A program made the position numbers and the translations under genes. Under the pieces are notes generated by a model. The model ran no database searches. It was not told the DNA's origin and was given only the letters and a program-made list of their open reading frames with translations. Below, piece after piece: positions 33,892 through 42,086 of a stretch of DNA of 64,000 bases. How positions within the stretch are numbered: position 1 is the first letter of the stretch; every line of letters starts with the position of its first letter. Origin of the DNA: Nocardioides potassii. GTDB lineage: Bacteria > Actinomycetota > Actinomycetes > Propionibacteriales > Nocardioidaceae. Location: the NCBI RefSeq assembly GCF_021648885.1, contig NZ_JAKJHZ010000005.1, positions 248,001 through 312,000 on the forward strand, written 5' to 3'.

Positions 33892-34246
33892 CGTGACGGG
33901 CCCGAGCGAGACCAGCGTGGTCCCGCCGGCCGACGGGACCCGGGAGGTCGAGGAGGTCCACGAGGACCTGGCCGACCGGGTCGCCGAGGCGGTCCTCTCC
34001 GTGCCGGGCGTCCACGCCCTGCACGGCGGGGTCCTCGGCGAGGTCGCGACCTACCTGCCCGGTCGACGGGTCGCCGGGATCCGGCTGCTCGAGGGGGTCA
34101 CGCAGGTCCACCTCGTGCTCGACTGGGACGCCCCCATGTCGGCGACGATCGACGAGGTGCGTGCGCGCGTGTCAGCGCTCGCGCCCGGCGTGGTCCACCT
34201 GGCCGTCGAGGACGTCCAGGGGCCGGCAGGTCCCGCGGAGGGCTGA
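33881..34246 (+). CDS. Asp23/Gls24-like protein, copy 2
   Basis: 121 residues from GTG 33881. It has the Asp23 core in short form: LADRVAEAVLSVPGVHALHG, GVTQVHLVLDWDAPMSATID, EVRARVSALAPGVVHLAVED. It lacks the N-terminal tail of copy 1. The partner set in this operon (three or more Asp23 domains plus membrane proteins) suggests a multi-subunit shell or scaffold at the membrane. Confidence 0.7.
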   Translation: MSSDVTGPSETSVVPPADGTREVEEVHEDLADRVAEAVLSVPGVHALHGGVLGEVATYLPGRRVAGIRLLEGVTQVHLVLDWDAPMSATIDEVRARVSALAPGVVHLAVEDVQGPAGPAEG

Positions 34247-34249
34247 GGC

Positions 34250-34555
34250 GTGGGCGTGACCGATCGATCGGCACGGCGCGCCGCCCTCCGGGCCACGCAC
34301 CCCGACCTCGGCGGGAACGCCGACGACTTCATCGCGGTGGTGCGCGCCTTCGACGGTCCGTCCGCCGCCACGACCGCCGTGGCGCCCGCCTGGGGGTCGG
34401 GCGCCACGGCCCCGACGACCCGCCCGTCCATCACCACGACCCGCCGCTCGCGAGCCTCCCGCCGTGCCAGACGCACCCGCCGACGGCTCCGCGCGATGAC
34501 CCCCGGCTGGCTCCCAGCCCACCAGTACGCCCATCTGCTCGAGGAGAGAACATGA
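34250..34555 (+). CDS. Small basic protein with a J-domain-like HPD segment
   Basis: 101 residues, GTG start 3 bases after the previous stop. The N-terminus ALRATHPDLGGNADDFIAVV matches helix II-III of a J domain (HPD-xGG-x3-F), but helix I is missing or eroded. The middle is Ala/Thr/Pro-rich and then very basic ([17 protein letters not shown]). It may recruit Hsp70 or bind nucleic acid or phospholipid; none of these is shown. Its stop overlaps the next ATG (ATGA), so it is translated as part of the operon. Confidence 0.55.
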   Translation: MGVTDRSARRAALRATHPDLGGNADDFIAVVRAFDGPSAATTAVAPAWGSGATAPTTRPSITTTRRSRASRRARRTRRRLRAMTPGWLPAHQYAHLLEERT

Positions 34556-34728
34556 CCACCTCCACCGTCGGCCTCATCGCCGGCCTGCTGCTCACCATCG
34601 CCATCACCACCGGCGGCCTGCTCGGCCTGCTGCTGGCCATCGTGCTCGGCACGGTCGGCTACCTCGTCGGCGGTCACGTCGACGGAGAGGTCGACGTCCG
34701 CGCCATGGTGCGTGGTCGCCGTGGCTGA
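34552..34728 (+). CDS. DUF2273-like small membrane protein
   Basis: 58 residues starting at the ATGA overlap. It is almost entirely two hydrophobic helices: VGLIAGLLLTIAITTGG and LLGLLLAIVLGTVGYLVGG, then a short polar tail with DGEVDVRAMVRGRRG. Very small hydrophobic DUF2273 proteins occur in Asp23 operons of Firmicutes as well, where they accompany AmaP. GGAGAG lies just upstream of the ATG. Confidence 0.75.
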   Translation: MTTSTVGLIAGLLLTIAITTGGLLGLLLAIVLGTVGYLVGGHVDGEVDVRAMVRGRRG

Positions 34729-35125
34729 GCTCACCGCCACCGCAGCGCCCACCGTTGCGCCGGCGGCGCCCGCGCCTGACGACGCACCCTCGGGCGCCGA
34801 GGGTCGCGGCCAGCTCAGCGTCCGCGCCCAGGCCCTCCAGCACATCGTGGAGTCGGTGGCCCTGGAGGTGCCGCGCGTGCGGCGCACCAGCGGCTCGCTC
34901 GCCGGCGTCCGCTCCGGCACGCCGCACGCCTCCGTCCACGTGCGCGGCACCACCGCCCGCGTGTCGCTCGACGTGGCGGTCGCCTGGCCGGCCCCCGTCT
35001 CCGACGTGGCGGCCCAGGTCCGCTCGGCCGTGCTCGACCGCGCGTCCGAGCTCAGCGGCGTACGCATCACCGCGGTCGACGTGAACGTCACCGTGTCCGG
35101 CATCGACGAGAGGAGAGCGTCGTGA
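34712..35125 (+). CDS. Asp23/Gls24-family protein, copy 3
   Basis: 137 residues from GTG 34712, or 134 from GTG 34721; both overlap the previous gene and no Shine-Dalgarno decides. The N-terminus is Ala/Pro-rich. From residue about 35 the Asp23 domain reads SVRAQALQHIVESVALEVPR, ASVHVRGTTARVSLDVAVAW and VRITAVDVNVTVSG. Its TGA overlaps the next GTG (GTGA). Confidence 0.78.
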   Translation: MVAVAELTATAAPTVAPAAPAPDDAPSGAEGRGQLSVRAQALQHIVESVALEVPRVRRTSGSLAGVRSGTPHASVHVRGTTARVSLDVAVAWPAPVSDVAAQVRSAVLDRASELSGVRITAVDVNVTVSGIDERRAS

Positions 35126-35667
35126 GCACCACCCGCACCGAGCGCGCCCTGTCGCGCCCGCCGATGGGCATGCCCCGCACCGTGCCGGTCGGGATCGTCC
35201 TGGCCCTGGCACTCGTCGTGCTGGGCGTGGTCGCGGTCCGTGACCTCGTCGTCCACCAGGGCTGGGCGACCGGGCAGCCGTGGCTGCCCGACCTGCTCGG
35301 CAGCCTCGACGGCCTGACGCCCACCACCGGTGTCCTCGTCGCCGCCACGGTCGCGGCAGTCGTCGGACTCGCGCTCCTGCTCGTCGGGCTGCTGCCCGCG
35401 CCGCGACGCCACACCCGCGCGCAGGACTCCGACCAGCTCTGGTCCAGCCCGGAAGCTGTCGCCGCCGTTGCGCGTGTCGCAGCCGACCGTGCACCCGGTG
35501 TCCTGAGCGCCCGCGCCGGCCGCGTCGGCCGACGCCGGATCGTCCTCGAGATCGCCACCCGTGGCGACGAGGGCGCGGCCCTCGCAGTCTCCCGCGAGGC
35601 CGCCACCGCCGCCGGCAGCGCCCTCGGCGCCCGCCGCATCGACGTCCGCACCGCGGAGGAGGAGTGA
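35122..35667 (+). CDS. DUF6286-like membrane protein of the Asp23 operon
   Basis: 181 residues. Two hydrophobic segments (VPVGIVLALALVVLGVVAV and TGVLVAATVAAVVGLALLLV) flank a short loop, followed by a cytoplasmic domain of alternating strands and helices (RIVLEIATRGDEGAALAVSR). Such proteins recur in actinobacterial Asp23 operons and are likely anchors or partners for Asp23 proteins. Coupled to the preceding gene by GTGA and to the next by one base. Confidence 0.65.
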   Translation: MSTTRTERALSRPPMGMPRTVPVGIVLALALVVLGVVAVRDLVVHQGWATGQPWLPDLLGSLDGLTPTTGVLVAATVAAVVGLALLLVGLLPAPRRHTRAQDSDQLWSSPEAVAAVARVAADRAPGVLSARAGRVGRRRIVLEIATRGDEGAALAVSREAATAAGSALGARRIDVRTAEEE

Positions 35668-35668
35668 C

Positions 35669-36271
35669 ATGACCACCCGACGTACGCGCGGCACCGACCG
35701 CGCCACCACCATCGTCCTCGGCCTGGTGCTGCTGGGCCTGGCCGCTCTCGTCTGGGAGTGGCGCCTCGACCTCACCGGGCTGCTGGACGCCGACCGCGAG
35801 GTCGCCGGCGTCGGCTCCGTCGTCGACAGCACCTGGTGGCCGTGGGTCGCCGCCGCCGTGGGACTGGTGCTCGGACTGCTCGGCCTGCTGTGGCTGCTCG
35901 CCCACCTGCCCCGCCCGACCCGTGGCAGCACCCGGCTGTCGGGCAGCGACGCGACCGGACGCCTCGAGGCGGACCACGCCTCGCTCGCGAAGGCCCTCGC
36001 CGATCGCTGGGCCTCGCTCGCCCCGGTCACCGGTACGCACGGCCGCATGACCCCGGACGCCCCCGACGTGATCATCCTGACGGGTCACGTGGAGCTCGAG
36101 GCGGACGCTGCCGACATCCTCGAGGGCACCGCCCAGGTCGAGCGCGAGGTGGCCGAGGCCTTCCCCGACCTCGACGTCCGGGTCCGGTTCCTGCTCGACG
36201 GGCCGGCGCGACAGCCGCGCACCCGCCGGTCCACCGAGATCACGGTCGCGGAGTGGGCGCCGGCGGCGTGA
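35669..36271 (+). CDS. AmaP-like alkaline-shock membrane anchor
   Basis: 200 residues from ATG 35669, with GGAGGAG 5 bases upstream. Two hydrophobic helices (TTIVLGLVLLGLAALVW and WVAAAVGLVLGLLGLLWLLA) are followed by an Asp23-like alpha/beta domain (DVIILTGHVELEADAADILE, DVRVRFLLDG). This matches AmaP, the membrane protein that localises Asp23 in staphylococci. Last gene of the operon; about 60 bases separate it from the Ada-AlkA gene. Confidence 0.72.
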   Translation: MTTRRTRGTDRATTIVLGLVLLGLAALVWEWRLDLTGLLDADREVAGVGSVVDSTWWPWVAAAVGLVLGLLGLLWLLAHLPRPTRGSTRLSGSDATGRLEADHASLAKALADRWASLAPVTGTHGRMTPDAPDVIILTGHVELEADAADILEGTAQVEREVAEAFPDLDVRVRFLLDGPARQPRTRRSTEITVAEWAPAA

Positions 36272-36332
36272 CCCTCGTCGCGGTGTCCGTTTCCCGCTGG
36301 TACGGCTCCGGTGGAGGCGGCAGACTCGGGGC

Positions 36333-37841
36333 ATGACACCGTCCGGCCACCTCGACGCCGAGGCCTGCTACCGGGCGGTGCAGAGCCGGGACCGACGGTT
36401 CGACGGCGTGTTCTACACCGCCGTCCGCACCACTGGCATCTACTGCCGGCCGTCGTGCCCGGCCCGCACGCCGGCGTCCGCCAACGTCAGCTTCCACCCG
36501 ACCGCGGCGAGCGCCCAGTCCGCAGGGTTCCGCGCCTGCAAGCGCTGCCTGCCCGACGCCACCCCGGGCAGCCCGGAGTGGGACGTGGCGGCCGACGTCG
36601 CCGGACGCGCGATGCGCCTGATCGCCGACGGGATCGTCGACCGCGAGGGCGTCGGGGGGCTCGCGCGGCGGGTCGGCTACACCCCGCGCCACCTGGGCCG
36701 GCTCCTGAGCCAGGAGCTCGGCGCGGCGCCGCTCGCGCTGGCCCGCGCCCGGCGCGCCCAGACCGCGCGGGTGCTCATCGAGACCACCGACCTCCCGCTG
36801 ACCGACGTCGCCTTCGCCGCCGGCTTCGCCAGCGTCCGCCAGTTCAACGAGACCGTCCGCGAGGTGTACGACGCCTCGCCCACGCAGCTGCGCGGTCGCG
36901 GGCGGGCGCGGCCCGCGGCCGGCGGCCGGCCGTCCGGTGCGGTGACGATGCGGCTGGCCGTGCGCACCCCGTTCGCCGGCCGACGGCTCCTCGACTTCCT
37001 CGCCTTCCACGTCGTTCCGGGCGTCGAGGTCGCCGCCCCCGGCACCTACGCCCGCACCCTCGACCTCCCGCACGGTCCCGGCACCGTCCGGCTCCACCTC
37101 GCCGACCTGCCCGTGGGTGGCGGGACCGGCTTCGTCGTCGCGGAGTTCTGGCTGCATGACCTGCGCGACACCGCGGCGGCGAGCGAGCGCGTGCGCCGCC
37201 TCCTCGACGCCGACTGCGACCCGGCCGCCGTCGATGCGCAGCTCGGCGCCGACCCTCTGCTCGGCCCCCTCGTGCTGGCCACCCCGGGCCTGCGGGTGCC
37301 CGGCCAGGTCGACGGTGCGGAGACCGCGATCCGCACGGTGATCGGCCAGCAGGTCAGCGTCGCCGGCGCGCGCACCGTCGCCGGACGGATCGCGGCGGCG
37401 CACGGCCGCCTCGTCGACTCACCGGTGGCCGGGCTGACCCACCTCTTCCCCGACTCGACCACGCTGTCCGGCCTCGACGCCGAGGACCTGCCGATGCCGC
37501 GGGCCCGAGGTCGCGCGCTCGTCGCGCTCGCCGGCGCCCTCGCCGACGGCACGGTCGTCCTGGACCGCGGCCCCGACCGCGACGACGTACGACGTGCCCT
37601 GCTCGCCCTGCCCGGGATCGGCCCGTGGACCGCAGACTACGTCGCGATGCGTGCGCTCGGGCACCCGGACGTCTTCCTGCCGACCGACCTCGCGGTCAAG
37701 CGCGTCCTCACCGGGCTCGGCGGGTCGCTCGACACCGATCCCGAGCGGTGGCGTCCGTGGCGGTCCTACGCCCTGATGCACCTCTGGAACACCCTGATGC
37801 CCGCCACCCCCGAGCCCGCGTGCCCGGTGAAGGAGAACTGA
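36333..37841 (+). CDS. alkA: Ada-AlkA fusion: methyl-phosphotriester sensor plus 3-methyladenine glycosylase
   Basis: 502 residues in three parts. Residues 1-80: Ada zinc domain with C38, C42, C69 and C72 at the same numbering as E. coli Ada; C38 accepts methyl from phosphotriesters. Residues about 85-185: AraC-type HTH (GLARRVGYTPRHLGRLLSQE, TDVAFAAGFASVRQFNETVR). Residues about 200-495: AlkA N-domain and HhH-GPD glycosylase (LLALPGIGPWTADYVAMRAL, catalytic Asp in FLPTDLAVKR). It senses alkylation, activates transcription and removes 3-methyladenine. Followed 1 base later by ogt. Confidence 0.94.
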   Translation: MTPSGHLDAEACYRAVQSRDRRFDGVFYTAVRTTGIYCRPSCPARTPASANVSFHPTAASAQSAGFRACKRCLPDATPGSPEWDVAADVAGRAMRLIADGIVDREGVGGLARRVGYTPRHLGRLLSQELGAAPLALARARRAQTARVLIETTDLPLTDVAFAAGFASVRQFNETVREVYDASPTQLRGRGRARPAAGGRPSGAVTMRLAVRTPFAGRRLLDFLAFHVVPGVEVAAPGTYARTLDLPHGPGTVRLHLADLPVGGGTGFVVAEFWLHDLRDTAAASERVRRLLDADCDPAAVDAQLGADPLLGPLVLATPGLRVPGQVDGAETAIRTVIGQQVSVAGARTVAGRIAAAHGRLVDSPVAGLTHLFPDSTTLSGLDAEDLPMPRARGRALVALAGALADGTVVLDRGPDRDDVRRALLALPGIGPWTADYVAMRALGHPDVFLPTDLAVKRVLTGLGGSLDTDPERWRPWRSYALMHLWNTLMPATPEPACPVKEN

Positions 37842-37842
37842 C

Positions 37843-38325
37843 ATGTGGACCGTGATGCCCTCGCCCGTCGGCGACCTGCGCATCGTCGAGCGCGACGGGT
37901 CGATCGTGGCCATCGAGTTCTCGCCGTTCCGGCAGCCCGCCGACGGACGTCCGCTCGGCGCCCGCTCCGACGACGAGCCGGTGCTCGCCGAGGCAGTGCG
38001 ACAGCTCACGGCGTACTTCGTCCGCGAGCGCACGTCGTTCGACCTCCCCCTCGCGCCCGTGGGCACCGAGTTCCAGAAGCGGGTCTGGAAGCAGCTCGAG
38101 AAGATCGGCTACGGAGACACCGCGTCCTACGGCGAGGTCGCCGGGCGGCTCGGGATGACCAACGCCGCCTCGCGCGCGGTCGGCCTGGCCAACGGCCGCA
38201 ACCCCATCCCCATCGTCGTGCCGTGCCACCGGGTCATCGGGGCCAACGGCACCCTCACCGGGTACGCCGGCGGCCTGGCGCGCAAGCAGCAGCTGCTCGA
38301 GCTCGAGCAGGACGCCCTCTTCTGA
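37843..38325 (+). CDS. ogt: Methylated-DNA-protein-cysteine methyltransferase
   Basis: 160 residues. The C-terminal domain has the HTH part GDTASYGEVAGRLGMTNAAS and the active-site IPIVVPCHRVIGANGTLTGY, where the Cys takes a methyl from O6-methylguanine in a suicide reaction. It starts one base after the Ada-AlkA stop with GGAG 7 bases upstream (inside that gene), so both belong to one alkylation-repair operon. Together they cover the two halves that E. coli Ada combines. Confidence 0.95.
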   Translation: MWTVMPSPVGDLRIVERDGSIVAIEFSPFRQPADGRPLGARSDDEPVLAEAVRQLTAYFVRERTSFDLPLAPVGTEFQKRVWKQLEKIGYGDTASYGEVAGRLGMTNAASRAVGLANGRNPIPIVVPCHRVIGANGTLTGYAGGLARKQQLLELEQDALF

Positions 38326-38330
38326 CCGTT

Positions 38331-38410
38331 CACCATGGGAGGTCGGTCAGCGAGCACTTCCCTCAGTCAACTGACAGAGGGGAGTGCACGTTCGTCGACA
38401 TCCCATGGTG
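38331..38410. repeat. Long nested palindrome downstream of ogt
   Basis: Outer arms CACCATGGGA and TCCCATGGTG (10 bp, perfect); middle arms GCACTTCCCTC and GAGGGGAGTGC (one T-G pair); inner arms TCAGT and ACTGA. It lies between convergent genes and has no T run. It may act as a terminator or be another dispersed cruciform. Confidence 0.7.
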
Positions 38411-38421
38411 GACGGACGGCG

Positions 38422-39006
38422 TCAGGCCGGCGACCACCGCGGGTCGCGGCCGGACCGCGCGAGGAGCCGCTCGAACGACGATGCGCCGGGGCCGACGTCG
38501 ACGGCCGGACCGAAGAGGCCGGGCGTGCCAGCCTCGTCGAAGCCACCCACGAACGCCAGACACGCCTCCGCGGTGGCGTCGTCGCAGTCGTAGGACTGCC
38601 CGGTCGACCGGGCGAGGTCCCAGCCGTGGAGCACGACCTCGTCGAGCGCGACCAGTCCACCGACCTGTCCGGGCAGGTCGACACCGCCGGCACGGGTCAT
38701 GCCCTCCCATGCTGCGGGCTCGCGCCACGCGGCGACCAGCCACGGGACGTGCTCGCCCAGTGCCTCGCGCCAGCCGGGCTCGACGTCAGGCCACCCGCTC
38801 GCGTCCGGCGTGGTGTCGGTGAACGCGCCGAAGTCCTTCTCGGCCGCGGCGCGGAACGCCTGCGTCAGGCCGACGAGGTGCTGTGCGAGCTGGCCGACCG
38901 TACGGCCCTCGCACGGGGTCGGATCGTCGAGCTGGTCGTCGCCCACGCCGGCCGCGACCGCCAGGAGTCGTTCGCCGGCCGGGCCGAGGTCCACGAGATC
39001 AGGCAT
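38422..39006 (-). CDS. TIGR03086-family metal-binding protein (DinB-like)
   Basis: 194 residues from ATG 39006, preceded by AGGGTGGGG. The N-terminal part matches the mycothiol-dependent maleylpyruvate isomerase fold: [38 protein letters not shown] (His and Asp in place for a three-residue metal site) and the C-terminal [14 protein letters not shown]. Family members in Actinobacteria bind a divalent metal and are thought to use mycothiol. No substrate is known. A start at 39060 would overlap the regulator's 3' side without benefit. Confidence 0.82.
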   Translation of the reverse strand: MPDLVDLGPAGERLLAVAAGVGDDQLDDPTPCEGRTVGQLAQHLVGLTQAFRAAAEKDFGAFTDTTPDASGWPDVEPGWREALGEHVPWLVAAWREPAAWEGMTRAGGVDLPGQVGGLVALDEVVLHGWDLARSTGQSYDCDDATAEACLAFVGGFDEAGTPGLFGPAVDVGPGASSFERLLARSGRDPRWSPA

Positions 39007-39108
39007 GACCCCACCCTGCCCCAACGCGGCCTCGTGCGCGAGGGTGGCGGCTTGCGACATCGGGTCGGGATCGAGCGATGTCGTACGCCGCCAGGGTGCG
39101 GCCGGTGG

Positions 39109-39831
39109 CTACTCGGCTGCGGCGCGGCGCAGCGACTCGGACAGCCGGTCGGCCGCGGCGAGCACGGCGGGGGCGTGCATCCGGCCGGGCTGGCGCGAGA
39201 GGCGCTCGAGAGGGCCGGAGACCGACACGGCGGCGATCACCTTGCCGCCGGGGGAGCGCACCGGTGCGGACACCGACGCCACGCCCTGCTCGCGCTCGCC
39301 GACGGACTGCGCCCAGCCACGGCGTCGGATGCCGGAGAGCGCAGTGGCGGAGAACGCGGCGTTCTGCAGGCCGCGGTGCATCCGCTCCGGGTCCTCCCAG
39401 GCGAGCAGGATCTGGGCGGCGGAGCCGGCGTTCATGGTCAGCTGCGAGCCGACCGGGATGGTGTCGCGCAGGCCGGACGGGCGCTCGGCTGCCGCGACGC
39501 AGACGCGGTGCTCGCCCTGCCGGCGCCACAGCTGCGCGGACTCGCCCGTGATGTCGCGAAGTCGCGCCAGCACCGGTCCGGCAGCCGCGAGCAGGCGGTC
39601 CTCACCCGCTGCCGCCGAGAGCTCGGAGAGCCGCGGACCGAGCACGAAGCGGCCCTGCATGTCGCGTGCGACGAGACGGTGGTGCTCGAGGGCCACCGCG
39701 AGCCGGTGGGCGGTGGGGCGGGCCAGCCCGGTGCCGGCGACCAGGCCGGCGAGGGTGGCCGGTCCGGCCTCGAGGGCGGCGAGCACGAGGGCGGCCTTGT
39801 CGAGCACGCCGACGCCAGATCCGTTGTCCAT
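39109..39831 (-). CDS. ndgR: IclR-family regulator of leuCD (NdgR/LtbR type)
   Basis: 240 residues. [43 protein letters not shown]. The effector domain carries [20 protein letters not shown] and [15 protein letters not shown]. It lies divergently to leuCD with 79 bases between, the conserved position of LtbR in corynebacteria and NdgR in Streptomyces, which control leuCD and other amino acid genes. Gene name is by context and family; the effector is not visible. Confidence 0.87.
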   Translation of the reverse strand: MDNGSGVGVLDKAALVLAALEAGPATLAGLVAGTGLARPTAHRLAVALEHHRLVARDMQGRFVLGPRLSELSAAAGEDRLLAAAGPVLARLRDITGESAQLWRRQGEHRVCVAAAERPSGLRDTIPVGSQLTMNAGSAAQILLAWEDPERMHRGLQNAAFSATALSGIRRRGWAQSVGEREQGVASVSAPVRSPGGKVIAAVSVSGPLERLSRQPGRMHAPAVLAAADRLSESLRRAAAE

Positions 39832-39840
39832 ATACCGATA

Positions 39841-39869
39841 TTGTCATCTCAGAGAGTGGGATGCAAGAT
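39841..39869 (+). promoter_or_regulatory. leuCD promoter with an imperfect palindrome in the spacer
   Basis: TTGTCA (39841-39846) and CAAGAT (39864-39869) are 17 bases apart. The spacer holds ATCTCA-GAGAG-TGGGAT, a dyad with one mismatch per arm, a reasonable IclR-type binding site between the elements. Confidence 0.55.
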
Positions 39870-39910
39870 GTAGCGTCGACGCACCGCACGGAGATGAAGG
39901 AGCTGGCACC

Positions 39911-41323
39911 ATGGGCAAGACCCTGTCCGAGAAGGTCTGGGACGAGCACGTCGTCCGCAGCGCGCCCGGGGAGCCCGACCTCCTCTACATCGACCTCCAC
40001 CTCCTCCACGAGGTGACGTCGCCGCAGGCATTCGACGGCCTGCGGCTGGCGAACCGTACGGTCCGCCGCCCCGACCTGACCCTCGCCACCGAGGACCACA
40101 ACGTCCCGACGCTCGACTGGGACAAGCCGATCGCGGATCCCGTGTCCCGCACGCAGGTCGAGACGCTGCGCAAGAACGCCGCCGACTTCGGTGTGCGCCT
40201 GCACCCGCTCGGTGACGTCGAGCAGGGCATCGTCCACGTCGTCGGACCGCAGCTGGGCCTGACGCAGCCCGGCATGACGATCGTGTGCGGCGACTCGCAC
40301 ACCTCCACGCACGGCGCCTTCGGTGCGATCGCGTTCGGCATCGGCACCTCCGAGGTCGAGCACGTGCTCGCCACGCAGACCCTCACGCAGTCGCGGCCCA
40401 GGACGATGGCGGTCACCGTCAACGGCAGCCTGCCCGAGGGCGTCACCGCCAAGGACCTCGTCCTCACCCTCATCACGCACACCGGCACCGGTGGCGGGCA
40501 GGGCTACATCGTCGAGTACCGCGGGCAGGCCATCGAGGAGCTGTCGATGGAGGGCCGGATGACCGTCTGCAACATGTCGATCGAGTGGGGCGCCAAGGCC
40601 GGTCTCATCGCGCCCGACCAGACGACCTTCGACTACCTCGCCGACAAGCCCGAGGCACCCAAGGGTGACGACTGGGACGCCGCCGTCGCGCACTGGAAGA
40701 CCCTGCGCACCGACGACGACGCGGTCTTCGACCAGGAGATCGTCCTCGACGCCTCGACGATGACGCCGTTCGTCACGTGGGGCACCAACCCCGGACAGGG
40801 CGCGCCGCTCGGCGCCAACGTGCCGAGCCCCGATGACTTCGACGAGCCCACCGACAAGGTCGCGACCGAGAAGGCCCTGCAGTACATGGGTCTCGAGGCC
40901 GGCACGCCCCTGCGCGACGTCAAGGTCGACACCGTCTTCGTCGGCTCCTGCACCAACGGCCGCATCGAGGACCTACGCCTCGCGGCGTCGATCCTCGAGG
41001 GCCGCACGGTCGCCGCCGACACCCGCCTGCTCGTCGTGCCCGGCTCGGTGCGCGTACGGCTCCAGGCCGAGGCCGAGGGTCTCGACAAGGTCTTCGTCGC
41101 CGCGGGTGCGGAGTGGCGCGGCGCCGGCTGCTCGATGTGCCTCGGCATGAACCCCGACCAGCTCGCCCCCGGAGAGCGCAGCGCGTCGACGTCCAACCGC
41201 AACTTCGAGGGCCGGCAGGGCAAGGGCGGTCGTACGCACCTGGTGTCCGTGCCGGTCGCCGCCGCCACCGCGGTGCGCGGCACCCTCTCGTCCCCGGCCG
41301 ACCTTCCCCCCCTCGGTGGTTGA
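39911..41323 (+). CDS. leuC: 3-isopropylmalate dehydratase large subunit
   Basis: 470 residues. Aconitase-family 4Fe-4S ligands lie in [13 protein letters not shown] and [13 protein letters not shown]; substrate-side blocks [15 protein letters not shown] and NRNFEGRQG are present. With LeuD it isomerises 2- to 3-isopropylmalate, and in many bacteria also citramalate to 3-methylmalate, fitting CimA in this window. AAGGAG lies 8 bases before the ATG. The last residues (PPLGG) and the stop codon are formed by a dispersed repeat at 41315. Confidence 0.97.
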   Translation: MGKTLSEKVWDEHVVRSAPGEPDLLYIDLHLLHEVTSPQAFDGLRLANRTVRRPDLTLATEDHNVPTLDWDKPIADPVSRTQVETLRKNAADFGVRLHPLGDVEQGIVHVVGPQLGLTQPGMTIVCGDSHTSTHGAFGAIAFGIGTSEVEHVLATQTLTQSRPRTMAVTVNGSLPEGVTAKDLVLTLITHTGTGGGQGYIVEYRGQAIEELSMEGRMTVCNMSIEWGAKAGLIAPDQTTFDYLADKPEAPKGDDWDAAVAHWKTLRTDDDAVFDQEIVLDASTMTPFVTWGTNPGQGAPLGANVPSPDDFDEPTDKVATEKALQYMGLEAGTPLRDVKVDTVFVGSCTNGRIEDLRLAASILEGRTVAADTRLLVVPGSVRVRLQAEAEGLDKVFVAAGAEWRGAGCSMCLGMNPDQLAPGERSASTSNRNFEGRQGKGGRTHLVSVPVAAATAVRGTLSSPADLPPLGG

Positions 41324-41350
41324 GGTGCGAGCGCAGCGAGCCTCGAGATC
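41315..41350. repeat. GGTGGTTGAG-type dispersed repeat at the leuC end
   Basis: It begins GGTGGTTGAGGTGCGAG and continues CGCAGCGAGCCTCGAG; GAGG and CCTC form the base of a small hairpin. The element supplies the leuC stop codon and most of the leuC-leuD spacer. A longer relative lies at 45488. Confidence 0.6.
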
Positions 41351-41371
41351 ACTTCGGACCAGGAGCAACTG

Positions 41372-41971
41372 ATGGACAAGTTCACCACCCACACCGGCGT
41401 CGGCGTCCCGCTGAAGCGCAGCAACGTCGACACCGACCAGATCATCCCGGCCGTCTACCTCAAGCGCGTGACGCGCACCGGTTTCGAGGACGGGCTCTTC
41501 GCGGCCTGGCGCAACGATCCCGACTTCGTCCTCAACGACCCGACGTACGCCGAGGGGTCGGTGCTGGTCGCCGGTCCGGACTTCGGCACGGGCAGCTCGC
41601 GCGAGCACGCGGTGTGGGCGTTGCAGAACTACGGCTTCAAGGTCGTCATCTCCTCGCGCTTCGCCGACATCTTCCGCGGCAACTCCGGCAAGGCGGGGCT
41701 GCTCGCGGCGCAGGTCGACGAGAAGGTCGTGCAGCGCCTGTGGGACTGGCTGGAGGACCACCCGGGCGGCGTGATCACGGTCGACCTCGAGAGCCGGACG
41801 ATCCGCGCCGGAGCCGGCGAGGACGCGGTCGAGGACTCCTTCGACATCGACGACTACACCCGGTGGCGCCTGCTCGAGGGTCTCGACGACATCGGGATCA
41901 CCCTCGGCCACGACGACGACATCGCCTCGTTCGAAGCGACCCGACCGGCGTGGAAGCCTGTCACTGCTTGA
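41372..41971 (+). CDS. leuD: 3-isopropylmalate dehydratase small subunit
   Basis: 199 residues. LeuD motifs: [37 protein letters not shown] and [18 protein letters not shown] (the swivelling domain that completes the active site). It pairs with LeuC 48 bases upstream; the spacer is mostly a dispersed repeat. The stop codon is followed by a run of A, then the hupB promoter. Confidence 0.97.
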   Translation: MDKFTTHTGVGVPLKRSNVDTDQIIPAVYLKRVTRTGFEDGLFAAWRNDPDFVLNDPTYAEGSVLVAGPDFGTGSSREHAVWALQNYGFKVVISSRFADIFRGNSGKAGLLAAQVDEKVVQRLWDWLEDHPGGVITVDLESRTIRAGAGEDAVEDSFDIDDYTRWRLLEGLDDIGITLGHDDDIASFEATRPAWKPVTA

Positions 41972-42001
41972 AAAAACCGACACAAAGAGGGCCGATGGTG
42001 A

Positions 42002-42030
42002 TTGTCCTGACCCTTCCATGTGCCTAGCGT
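42002..42030 (+). promoter_or_regulatory. hupB promoter
   Basis: TTGTCC (42002-42007) and TAGCGT (42025-42030) with exactly 17 bases between. This gives a leader of about 50 bases before the GTG at 42087. Confidence 0.65.
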
Positions 42031-42086
42031 GCGAGCAGTAGGTCGAGCACGAGCTCGGCATCCAGGGTTCATTGGAAGGGAAGCTA

